Both the position numbers and the translations under genes were made by a program. The notes under the pieces are model-generated. The model searched no databases and was not told the origin of the DNA. It worked only from the letters and a program-made list of their open reading frames with translations. A stretch of 64,000 bases of DNA from Euonymus europaeus (lineage: Eukaryota; Streptophyta; Magnoliopsida; Celastrales; Celastraceae): contig OY756969.1 of the NCBI GenBank assembly GCA_963580455.1, forward strand, positions 16,154,760 through 16,218,759, read 5' to 3'. This document shows positions 47,756 through 58,179 of this stretch, piece by piece (within the stretch, counting starts at the first letter, position 1; each line of letters opens with the position of its first letter).

Positions 47756-49305
47756 TTATATCCATGTGTCCACTGTAATGGGGCTTTCTTCACCAGTTTT
47801 TGGGTCCACGATCTTTGCAAAACAATCATCAGTTAAAGAATACAGAACTCGTTATATGTAAGCATAAAGGAAATTCAAGATTTGATTTACCTTAGTAGGA
47901 ACCGGGATGATTTCATCTCTGAATTTACCCGATGATGCGGAAGAGGCGGCACGTTTATGAGACTCAACCTACATTTCCCGATCAAAGTTATTAAAGCTAG
48001 AAAATAAGCCTGTAATCAAGACATAATTATTAATTCCACACTAAGAGTTCAATGGAACTCACAGCCGCATGGTCTTGCTCTTCCCTTGTCACTCCATAAC
48101 GTTGTGCAACATTTTCAGACGTAATGCCCATAGGAAGAAGACAATCTCTTGCTTGCACAAAGTCATGCACCTATCAAGCATAACCAATATTTTTATGACA
48201 TATAGAACTAAATCTTACTTCTTCAAAATTGTAATAAAAAAATAAAGGATTTTGATTTTACTTTTGGATTAACTTTCTGAACACCAAGAACTTGGTCGAT
48301 TGTCATACACTCCAATCCAGCCCCGATACCTGTATCGAAGAAGGTTAAAGGCAAAATGGAGATCCCCCAAGCTAATATCATAAGCTAGGATCACCACTTA
48401 CCAATGTCGTAAAAACCTGCTTTTATGCAAGCAACCACATCAGCAACTTCTTGGAGACCAGATGTGCATTGCCTGTTGACTGTCCTTATAGGTACAGTTT
48501 CTGGTTGAAACATATCAATATTTTCATTGTAAAATCAACTCAAATTGGGAAAGAAAAACAAAACGAATGAAAACTAAAATATTCTGAAATTTCTTGTTCA
48601 AGATTTTTTTTGTCTCCAATCAATCATGCAGAAGTTGCACATCCAATAGATATGTACGTGGGAAACCAGCATAGAACGCTGCCATCCTGCACTCGGTTGC
48701 TCTTTGTGATCCAGGAGCTAGTACTGTACCAACAACTATATCCCCTACTTCACTTGGGTTCAAATTTGTTTTCACTATTAATGCCTACAAATTAAAATGA
48801 TGACATTAGAACATAAAAATCTTCAAAATTCCAGGCCAAGAAAATCATGATAGCAAACAAGTCAATAATCTAATCTTCAAAACAGGACTAAGTAGATCCC
48901 TTGGAGGAGTATCCTTGAAACCCCCACGCTTCGATTTGCAAAACGCAGTACGATATGCCCTATTTGACATTTTAAAAATTCAACACAAACTTCAACAAAT
49001 GCACACAAATACAGGCCCAACGAATCAGATAAAATTCTACTTCAACGGGAACTTACGCAACAATAACCACATCATCATCAAAAGCAGCTCTCCGGGGATA
49101 TCCAGCACAAGTTGAAGCCTGAATAACCAAACCCGGTTACAAATTCATTTTCTTAAACTCTCAATCCAATTCATCCTCTAAAAAAATGAAAGATAAGTAA
49201 ACCAAACCAATCGAAACTCACAGAGAGAGCGGTAGATTCGTGGGTTTGCAAAGTGGGTTGCAAATGTTGGATCAGAACTCTCTGCCTGCCGACTGCTTTC
49301 TCCAT
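47756..49305 (-). pseudogene. KAT: Peroxisomal 3-ketoacyl-CoA thiolase, 5' half, truncated
   Basis: This is the N-terminal half of the beta-oxidation thiolase. Exons (minus): 49305-49222, 49118-49057, 48959-48875, 48784-48658, 48500-48402, 48329-48262, 48170-48063, 47968-47891 and 47812-47729 (stop at 47756). The frame is kept across all of them, giving 255 residues against about 450-460 in full-length plant enzymes. A PTS2 import signal, RQRVLIQHL, occupies residues 7-15. The nucleophilic cysteine lies in NRQCTSGLQ (exon 5). The last thiolase-like residues are VDPKTGEESPITV, followed by a new tail and stop; the GHP and CxGxG catalytic motifs are absent. The donor after exon 3 reads AT instead of GT. 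Truncation plus the lost donor argue for a pseudogene. Confidence 0.85.
48873..48874 (-). other. Mutated splice donor (AT for GT) after thiolase exon 3
   Basis: Exon 3 ends TTGAAG and the intron begins ATTAG where GTTAG would be expected. All other introns of the fragment keep GT donors. Splicing here should fail or move. Confidence 0.75.
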
Positions 49306-49445
49306 TTTGAGTTAAAAATCTAGATCAGTCGTTGGTGCACTCGTATATATGTGCACAAAAGCGTTACTGTCAATAATAGACCAGAGTATGGTTGGTGTTA
49401 GTGTTGCGTTGACACTTCTGACGCGCCCTCGTTTTTCACGATGGT

Positions 49446-49470
49446 TTTTTTCACCAGTTTTTGGGACCAA
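49446..49470 (-). pseudogene. Short echo of thiolase exon 9 upstream of exon 1
   Basis: The minus strand has CCCAAAAACTGGTGAA, identical over 16 bases to exon 9 (around 47795), with weaker similarity outside. It may be a remnant of a second thiolase copy, or chance. Confidence 0.35.
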
Positions 49471-49479
49471 ATGAGTGAG

Positions 49480-50236
49480 ACCCGTCTAATTATATTCAGC
49501 AAAACTGACTTCAACTTCATATTTCCACTAATTGCTCAACCCAAAAAGAAATCACAAAAAAATAGGTATATACACGAAAAGCACAGAGAGAGGGAAGTAA
49601 TAGCAGAGTAATGAGTAACTAACCATCTTGGAAGGCGTTGGTGATGTAAGAGCCCCAATACTATCTCTGCAAACCAAGCTGTGACAGTTGAATAGGAACT
49701 TCAATTTAGGGTTTGTGCTTTTGATATATGAATTCGATTTTCGCTGGTATCATTCAATCGTATGTCATGGGCTACTTTTTGGAGCTTTTGCCTTTCTACC
49801 TTTCTGTCAATTTTAGGAGTCTGAATGAACCGGGCGTTCTCGAGCATCTCGGCAGTTCGTTAATGGCTCGACAGGAGTTCAGCCTTAAACCAGCCAATCT
49901 CGCACCCGACTGAACAAAACAACTACTATCCCCGAACTTTCAGATTCCATAGATTAGTTTGTTCAACTCGAGATGATAGACACTTGTCGTGCCGATTCCA
50001 AAGAAGCGACTAAGAAACCAAATAAGAGAAGAGAAGAGAAGAAGAATCGAGATGAGCACCACATAACCAAATGGACGGCTGATGTTCCATATGAAGACGC
50101 CCAGATGCTCGATAAGAAAACTCGCCACTAAATCAGGCAAAATCTTCGGATCTTACTAAAAGCAGAGGAACCAATCTGTAAACCCCAGAACCACGCCCTT
50201 CACCCGGTGAAAGAATCTGATACTATAATGATAACG
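49480..50236. other. Region without a supported gene
   Basis: Short frames on both strands lack recognisable similarity. A minus-strand piece near 49690-49625 (SIGALTSPTPSKM) is open but too short to assign. Confidence 0.45.
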
Positions 50237-50743
50237 TCCATAGAATTCAGCTCGCTGGAGGAAGGGAGATATATATCCTGTCCTGGAGTCGGTGTATGAG
50301 GGCTTACGCCGATGATACAGCTGTCAGATCCAGGTTCATGAACCTGAAAAGTGGAGAACAGAGGAGAAAGGCGGTGGAATGGATGGTAGATTATGCTTCG
50401 GGACGACGATCGATGAACGGACGACATTAACGCAGAGGGAGAGACGTTTGCGCGAGTGGGAGGAATAGCCGGGACTCGCCAGGAGAAGGCTCGCTGGAGG
50501 AAGGCAGATATATATCCTGTCCTGGAGTCGGTGTATGAGGGCTGACGCCGATGATACAGCTGTCAGATCCAGGTTCATGAACCTGAAAAGTGGAGAACAT
50601 AGGAGAAAGGCAGTGGAATGGATGGTAGATTATGCTTCGGGACGAGGATCGATGAACGTACGACATTAACACAGAGGGAGAGACGTTTGCGCGAGTGGGA
50701 GGAATAGCCGGGACTCGCCAGGAGAAGAGCTGAGTTCTATGGA
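50237..50743. repeat. 239-bp tandem duplication enclosed by a 17-bp inverted repeat
   Basis: Copy 1 is 50251-50489 and copy 2 is 50490-50728, with seven substitutions seen. The outer flanks TCCATAGAATTCAGCTC (50237-50253) and GAGCTGAGTTCTATGGA (50727-50743) are inverted repeats with one mismatch. Both copies leave a minus-strand frame open (VHRSSSRSIIYHPFH, then VHEPGSDSCIIGVSPHT), but no family is recognised. Confidence 0.8.
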
Positions 50744-50800
50744 TTTATATATTTATATTTATATTTATATTTATATATTTATATATATATATATATATAT
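50744..50800. repeat. AT microsatellite
   Basis: (TTTATA)n followed by (TA)n, directly adjoining the 239-bp duplication. Confidence 0.9.
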
Positions 50801-50811
50801 GAACTGTTACA

Positions 50812-51389
50812 AACCTATGCCATGCTCTATTTTTGCATCATTATGTAATATTCTATATTTTAGGTTACGGTGTTTTATTATATGTTTTAAAAAAATAGCT
50901 TAAATTTGTTTTATAATCATTTTTTATTATTTAATTTTTTAACAAATATTTATTGGTTGTTATGCATGTTGATTAATCAAAACTACTTCCAAATCAAAAA
51001 TCTCTTTCATTATTGTGGTAGGCAAGAAAATTATTTTAAGATTTTTAAATAGAGGATTATAGTCCCCTTTATTTTCAACCACTCTAAAATTTGTGACTTC
51101 ATAACCTATGCCATGCTCTATTTTTGCATCATTATGTAACATTTTATATTTTAGGTTACGGTTTTTTATTATATGTTTTAAAAAAATAGCTTAAATTTGT
51201 TTTATAATCATTTTTTATTATTTAATTTTTTAACAAATATTTATTGGTTGTTATGCATGTTGATTAATCAAAACTACTTCCAAATCAAAAATCTCTTTCA
51301 TTATTGTGGTAGGCATAAAATTATTTTAAGATTTTTAAATAGAGGATTATAGTCCCCTTTATTTTCAACCACTCTAAAATTTGTGACTT
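50812..51389. repeat. Tandem duplication, period 291 bp
   Basis: Copy 1 is 50812-51102 and copy 2 is 51103-51389, beginning AACCTATGCCATGCTC and ending CTCTAAAATTTGTGACTT. Only about five differences are visible. AT-rich and non-coding. Confidence 0.88.
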
Positions 51390-53090
51390 GATATATTACT
51401 CCCTCTTTTAATGTTGATTTGAACACTTCAATATGATTCTTGCAGATCAGAGCGTGCATCATCATATGATGCACAATTATATGTGTTATATATTAGTTGT
51501 TAGTAAAGCACAAACATTATAAATCTCATATGTCCAATTATTTGCATACCTTTTCATCTAGGAGAATCATGTTTGTGCTTATAAACTCTTTGATCTTGAT
51601 ATTCATTGAATCCCATAGCCTAATAAGCCTGACGTATATATTCCAGTTGATCTTGGTTTGATCAATTTCAAATAAGTTGTTTTTTCGTGATTTCTTATCA
51701 AATGATTTATATAGAAGTTGTTTGTGTGTGGGATGTGTGGATGATCCAATTGTATGGTGTATTTATAGGGTTGTATTGAATAAAATTTTATATAACGTGT
51801 TTAATGTTTGTTGACCAAGTTAATTGTTTTCATTTTGAGTTTACTATTTGATGAATGAATGTACAATATGAAGTGTACGTGGGGCAAGTGATTTGTAAAT
51901 GGGTTGACTAAATTCATGAATTTATTGAATTTATAAACATTGTTCTATTGATGAAATTCATGGTGTTAAATTTAGTTAATTTTCTTATGGAAAATCTACT
52001 TTGATATCATAGGAGGTCGTGAAAGTTGGATTGACCACATTCACTCTTTTTTTTTCGATAGTACTAGGTATACAAAGAAGATATACCCCTAATGATATAT
52101 AATCTACGTGGTTTGCAACATAGACATGCTGATTCATTGGTTTTAAAATTTACAATGTCAAAAAGGATGTGACTTGTTGGATCAATTTTGACCGCAAAAA
52201 GCATTAACTACACTACCTTTTAACCACAGTTACGTTGGTTACCATAATAACGTTTCCCGAGGTAGCTGAAACCCATTTGATCAAAAGCTTTTTCGAATCA
52301 TCCCAGCTTCTCTCTTGCTTCTAAAGCGGTGTGCAATGATTTTCAGAGAAGAAGTATCGCCGTGAAGTAATCTGAACAGCTTCAGTCCATTAAAAGGTAC
52401 AAAAATCACTATTTTTACAGTATTTGGTGCAATTTTTTGAGCTTTTCTTTTTCATTGTTATATAAGTGGAACTTCATAACTCCATAATCTAAAACCCCAA
52501 TGTTTTAAATCGATTGCATGTCATATTCGAAGAAAGATTGATTGGTGATCATGAAGATAGTTATAGAGGCTTTCCTCGTTCTTAGACTGATTATGATTGA
52601 CTTTTACGATCATTACATTGGTTGCCTATCAATGTTTTACTTGTTTTATTTGTTTTTTGTCTAAAAAATTTCATATAGGAACTTTGTGATTGATGAAGTT
52701 CAACTGTAACTGAATGGACAATGGGATTGCTATGCTTATGTATAAACATATTCAATACAAGACCCCTTTGATTTTTATGTTTCTGTGTGTAATGTATTTA
52801 CCCTTATTACATTGACGAGGTTATGTATTAGTTGCCTCCTATTAGATTTATTTATAAACTGGACAATGTGATTGGCATGCTTATGGCATTATATAATCTG
52901 GACAATATGGACTTACAAATGTAATTGATATGCTCATGACATTGTAATTTAGGAATTTATGACATTGTATAAACATATTCAATATATTTAAACTTATTAC
53001 CTAGGCATAGTTAGCTCATTCATATTACATTAGTTCATAGAAATATTGCATTGTAACTACTTCAATGTTATTTAGATTGCCAAAGATAGT
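51390..53090. other. AT-rich region before the right MULE gene
   Basis: No supported gene to about 52200. From about 52700 the sequence is rich in ACATTGTAA-like motifs shared with the left MULE, so it is probably the 5' non-coding part of the MULE second gene. Confidence 0.45.
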
Positions 53091-53094
53091 TTGT

Positions 53095-54480
53095 CACAAA
53101 AGAAAAAACTTGCAAAGGCATCTGTCAATATTAAATCTTCTTCAGTGAAGAAAGTTTGGAAAATATAGTTCAAGTCTAATATTGGCGCAGTAAGAACACT
53201 ACTCAGAATCCTCAAATTAAAGAACAAGCATTTGACTTTCCTCAAGAAGACTCCTTTATGTTTTTTGTTCAAGAAACTAATGCATCAAGATCACCACGAT
53301 TTGAAGTTTAAAAATAATGAGAGCATAATATGTGACATTATCAGATCGTACGAAAAAAGCAGAGGTCGCTTCAGAATCGGAACCAAAAACCTACAATTGA
53401 GTGACACCGACATCACAGTAATATTTGGTGCTGTCTCCGTTGCCAGGAATATGAAAATCAAGAGAATGGCAAAACCAACGATGAATGTTTTTATCAATAA
53501 AAGATTTGACGAAATTCCCACCATGAAGTCAAGAAACATCAAGGCAACACTAGAATTAGCAGTTTTTGGTGAATCAGATACAGATGCTATGGATGTAGCT
53601 CAATTGCTTATGCTCTACGCTAGTCTGAGACTATTTTTCTCTACCAGAGCTGACCACATCCCATGGGCCTTCATCAACTATGTTCAAGATTTGGATGATG
53701 CCAAACGATACAACTGGACGAAAGCCATTTCAGATCATTTCCTTGAGTCGATCAAAAAGAATCACACTCATAGGATGTGTATCTTTGTTGTCGGTGAGAA
53801 ACTTTTTCCAGACTTATAAAGTATATAGTATATAGTAAACACATTTTTCAATATTATTATATGAACTAACCAATTGTCTTACACTTCTTTGTAGTATTCG
53901 AAGGAACAAAGGTTTTCCCCTTGTCAATGCTAAGCTTTTTCCTCATTTCCTAAAGTGGGACATACGTGTACTGTGAAAGGATTTTAAGATAAAATTTATG
54001 GACAACTTGAAAGGGAAGAAGGTAAAGGCATTTTTATTTCCATATACTACATGTAAATATTTTGACATCGAATGATGGTTGTCAAAATATGAGACAATTT
54101 CATTGCACTGAGGATGATAATGCAATATTAACATTATTATGACATTGTAGTTCGCTATTATTGCATTGTATAATTACTGTTAACATAATATTTATCACCA
54201 AATCACTTTTCTTTGATGATCGTAGGTAGCACATGTAATTCATGATGAGTTGGTGATGACTGAAAAGGAAACCGAAGCGATAAATGCTCAACAAGCAATT
54301 TTAATATCCGAATGCGAGGGACGAACACCATGTATTAGTTCAGACGAAATCATTGATGGAACCACTGGTTCAAGAACTCCATCATCACATTACCATAGAG
54401 AACAACAATTTGATAGTGACAGCAATTTGATACTGGATCATTTGAATTCGACGTCCCTTGGAACGAAGGTGTATGTGTGA
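53095..54480 (+). pseudogene. Second gene of the MULE, function unknown (right copy)
   Basis: A 195-residue frame from 53232 (open upstream to about 53160) holds FRIGTKNLQLSDTDITVIFG, the segment LMLYASLRLFFSTRADHIPW and DDAKRYNWTKAISDHFLES. The pattern resembles plant mobile-domain/DUF1985-like regions, by inference. A 14-base deletion near 53770, compared with the left copy, shifts the frame after KKNHT. A second exon-like piece starts MVMTEKETEAINAQQ at 54250. The gene is cut at about 54425, where 2.1 kb present on the left is missing. It extends further 5' than the left copy. Confidence 0.5.
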
Positions 54481-54592
54481 CCAATGTCAAACTGTTTGAA
54501 GACTCATTAATCCATTTCAAGACATTGGTGAACAAGCGTCGTTTTCAGCGGCCAAGTCAGCAAAACCATGAAAGGATTTGCACATAACATTA
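54425..54592 (-). pseudogene. C-terminal fragment of the MULE transposase (right copy)
   Basis: The minus strand encodes NVLKWINESSNSLTLVTHT and SFQGTSNSNDPV, matching 28870-28977 on the left. It is only the tail; the rest of the gene was lost with the deletion at 55010. Confidence 0.72.
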
Positions 54593-55010
54593 GGGTTTTG
54601 TGCAAATAGGTCACTAAAAGATGGCCCAAATTGCAATTAGGTCACTCACTGAAATTTGGTATTGGAGATGATGTATTAATATATTTTGTAAAATACTTGA
54701 AGTTGGATTGTCTATATAAGTGACCAAATTGTTTACTAAGACAACATTGAGTGACCTATTTGTGAATAAACATCAACTGTAATGTCCACGTCAAAATTTC
54801 AGCCCTAATGCTCAAATGCCACTTCAATCAAAATGACACGTGAGAATGTCCATATCATCAACATCGTTGCACGCCAGCTCTGGTAATCAAAAAATTGGAC
54901 CGAAGTGACCCAATTGCTTACAATTGAAACATTTAGTGATGAAAATTGAAGTATTTTCCGGTGAGTGACCTAATTGCAATTTGGGCTATCTTCAGTGACC
55001 TATTTGCACA
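54593..55010. mobile_element. MULE-type MITE, right copy, end-truncated
   Basis: Inverted copy of 28391-28814. The end next to the transposase tail is intact (GGGTTTTGTGCAAATAGG); the other end stops at TTTGCACA, where segment A begins. This shows the deletion breakpoint lies within the terminal repeat. Confidence 0.82.
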
Positions 55011-55130
55011 CCAGGCCCCCATAGGAGCTTGGTCCTGTTGAACCCCCTAACAGGTCTGACACTGCCTAGCACCAACCCTCGTGGGAGGCCAGGTTCTGGT
55101 CGGACCCTCTAGGGGTCTGACGCTGACACA
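55011..55130. repeat. Two units of the 61-bp GC-rich minisatellite
   Basis: Reverse complement of units 1 and 2 of the left array (23564-23680). The remaining units are missing. Confidence 0.75.
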
Positions 55131-55192
55131 TTGGCGAAACTTGACACTTTTGGGCTTTTCTTTCTAATGGCATCACTAATCTGATTCTTACA

Positions 55193-57070
55193 TCGTTGAT
55201 CCTGTAGGATTTGGCATGGGTAAGCTTAAAGACCTGTTATTTTCTCAGGAAAAAATAGCCGCTTTTAAAGTTGTGCATCATATTTTGCTTCCTTACATAT
55301 TCCGGCTCCATTTAATGATGATAGAGATTCTAGTTGCAATGGTTGCAATTGAGTTATGGTTTCAGTATTCATACTATTGGAGTCCAAAATTTGTATTCCA
55401 TTCCCGTCTCTTCTCTATGAATTCTTTATTTCACAGACCTTCATCATTTGGAGTTGGCTCTGAATGCTTATCGGATCCTTGGAGGTGAGGTGCATATGAA
55501 AACATTTTTTAAGAGAGTTTGCATAGTGATAGATGTTCTTTGTTGCTACTCAACCCTGAAAGACAAGCTCAAATGGAAAGTATTATCTCTCCCCGAAGTG
55601 TGACTATGCATTGATTCACTATCTTTTTTCTTCAAATAAAGACGTGGATTATATGCTCATCTCTGGGCACTGAAGCAGCACCTCTCGCAAAGGGGTGCCT
55701 TTAGGTATGACACCTTTCCTTCTTTTTTGCTTTCTTGTGGTGCGCTTACTTACTAAATTTTTAATTTGTTATTATCCACAGGTAGTCTTCCCGCGCTTTT
55801 GGAGGATCTTAGTGAGTTCGTGCAAGAGGTTCCTGATGATTCTTATGCTTCCTTGATACCTGCTAGAAAGTTTTGGAGATCTGCTCCAGTACTATTTTGC
55901 AGCAAGCCACCTTATCGTGGCTTTGCTCGTCTTCTTCTTGGCACAACTATCGATGAAGCAAGTAGGCATTTTAAAGTACCCTCAGTCAATCCTAGGAAAA
56001 ACACAAGTGGAAGCGTCATTCTTCATCAACTATCATTCCTCCTGTCATTTCTTCTCCTCAACAAGTAGTGGAGACAAAGTTTGAGGGCAAAACTAAGGAA
56101 GATACGGATGGTAATTTTCAGGACATTTCTAGCGAGCAATCCGTGTGAGGTTCATTTTTCTTTGTTTAATACGTTTTCATGTTGATGAAGCTTATATACT
56201 TGTAATCTTATTTTTTATGGTTGCAGAGGTTTTACCCATGGTTAGATCCGATGGATCGTTGCGGAACCTACCCATCCCTGATCTTACTTAGGCCAAGTTT
56301 GACTGGAAGAGCGCCTTTGGATATTCTCAAACTATTGGATGATCTCTGACTTCATTGATCTATCCCTCTTCAACTGAGGCACCTTTGCCTTTTTCTGTCC
56401 CGGGGATCCGCCCCAGACTTTCTCTCTTTAGAGCATCTAGATGTATTTGTAACTCCAAAAATATTGGCACCATGTCCATACCCTCTTTATCCGGTGGCGG
56501 CAATACTCATTCTCCCTCTGTGGATGGTAGCGAATGCAGGGACCATCCTTCTGCTTTGGGTTGCTTGAAGAGTATGTTTAAGGGTTATTTAGATGACCCC
56601 TCCTTAAGCCTACTCATTGAGCATTCACCATCCTCGATTGATGTGTTAGGTTTTGCTACCTCAGATGAGGATAAAGAGTTCTTCAACTCACTTCTTGAAG
56701 ACCATGACTTCAGTCTACAAATGCTTTTTAGGGTATTTTTCCTTATGTATTGCATTTATTATTATTCAATATTTGTGTATATATGCATTAATTTACATTT
56801 ACTATTTTTCATTAGGGGTCCTAAATGCTTTTCTATTATATGAGAGACTTGACGCGCAAATTGCTTGAATCTAAAAAAAGAGATGGCTGAATCAAAGAAC
56901 AACTGTGAAAAACTTGTTGTAGAGATTGAAAAGACATAAGATCATTTGTCCAAAGTTGAGGTGGAGAAGTTTAAGCCAGTTGAAGCCGGCATAGCTCGTA
57001 TCAAGTCTCATCAACTAGTCATTAGAGTAAGGCCCTTTTTGGACAAGACTCTTTTAGACTTGTTTTTCTT
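55193..57070 (+). pseudogene. Antisense ORF of the Tat element (right copy)
   Basis: Mirror of 21700-23560: MGKLKDLLFSQEKIAAF (55216), ARKFWRSAPVLFCSKP (55860), the piece from MDGSECRDHPS (56521) and the coiled-coil stretch near 56880-56940. Intron-like GT-AG borders are in the same places. Its promoter region is lost because the sequence is cut at 55010. Confidence 0.55.
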
Positions 57071-57440
57071 TAAGTAAGCCTCTTCGGCTAAAAGTTGTTT
57101 GAGTTATTTATCTCACAAAGACATCATTTTTATTTCATGATGGAAATCATTACAAAATGGAGAACTAGAAGAAATGTTGCATAAGGGAATACATAGTGAA
57201 AAAAATGCATAAGGGAAAATAATACAAACGTGTTACATTCTAAACGGTCCATATGGCTATAGTTTCCCTTACCTTATCTATTGTAGCTTTTGCTTGGGCA
57301 GAGAGGTTCGTGAGGGAAATTCGGAGCCTCTGTGGATCATGAGACATTGTAGCTACCTATGCCACATCACAAATTTGGGTAACCGAATGCTCAAGAGTTT
57401 GCAGAGCACTCGAAAGCCCCACATAGAGGTTGTGAACACT

Positions 57441-57764
57441 CTAGAATTCTCTTCCCAAAAACTCATGCTCTTCCATCAAGTCCTCCACCTGTTCCTTTGC
57501 ATTTCTTGTCAGAAAGGACTCAACAACCCTCATTCCATCATCTTCATCTTCTACCTCTATTGCTTCCTTGGGTGCATTATTTGTTGGCTGCTCAAGAACT
57601 ATTAAGTCCTCGTCCTCATAATGAAGCTTTAGCATGATGTCCACGAGTGTTTTGAACTTCATTAATTCCCTCTGCCTAAGACTTTCTCTTGGAAGGGAGA
57701 TTCATGGGATTTGAAGAACTCATTTTTGAGCACCCTTTTTTCCTTTACCTAAGACCTATTTATA
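57441..57764 (-). pseudogene. Small acidic sense ORF of the Tat element (right copy)
   Basis: 73-residue frame from 57662 with EAIEVEDEDDGMR and EQVEDLMEEHEFLGREF. The TATA-like box at 57753-57764 is kept. Changes relative to the left copy are N to D, V to A and A to T. Confidence 0.4.
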
Positions 57765-58179
57765 GGCGTAGGAAATCCGACAATTAAGTCATTCTAGGAA
57801 ACTCTCGATACGTGAGTAATAACTATAGGAACGGTTATATGGCAGTTCATATATAATGTCCCCTAGTTGACGAGAAGTGGGAATTTAAAGTTGCTCCCTT
57901 TTCAATTGTCCCTGAGTAAAGGTTGCATTATTAACAATCTGATTCATATCTCAACCAAGACTAACTTAGTCTTGTTTTCCTAGAGCTGAGATTCTCTAGT
58001 AGAAGCTCATTAGACCTTTGATAAGTTGGCTTAAGCCTGAATAAGTGATCAATCTGCTAAGTATAAAGGTATTGAATTGAAAATGGATGGCGAGTAAACT
58101 ACATAGTTAAATGAAGAAAGAATTATTCTTTTATTGATGGTGATAAGATGCCAATGGCTTAATATAGCCATAATCAGTA

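Larger units (their letters stand above)
53580..55010 (-). repeat. Right arm, segment C, of the inverted duplication
   Basis: Reverse-complement match to 28391-31979 with an internal 2.1-kb gap. It joins segment A directly at 55010/55011. Confidence 0.82.

Noticed and set aside
47756..49305. Functional full-length thiolase gene
   Set aside because: The C-terminal catalytic half is absent and one donor site is mutated; no continuing exons were found on the minus strand down to 46.8 kb.
50200..50672. Minus-strand frames of 75-81 residues as paralogous small proteins
   Set aside because: Their similarity is explained by the 239-bp tandem duplication; no start context or family supports coding.
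51405..51435. Second Stowaway-like MITE at TACTCCCTC
   Set aside because: Only one end-like motif; no matching inverted end within several hundred bases.
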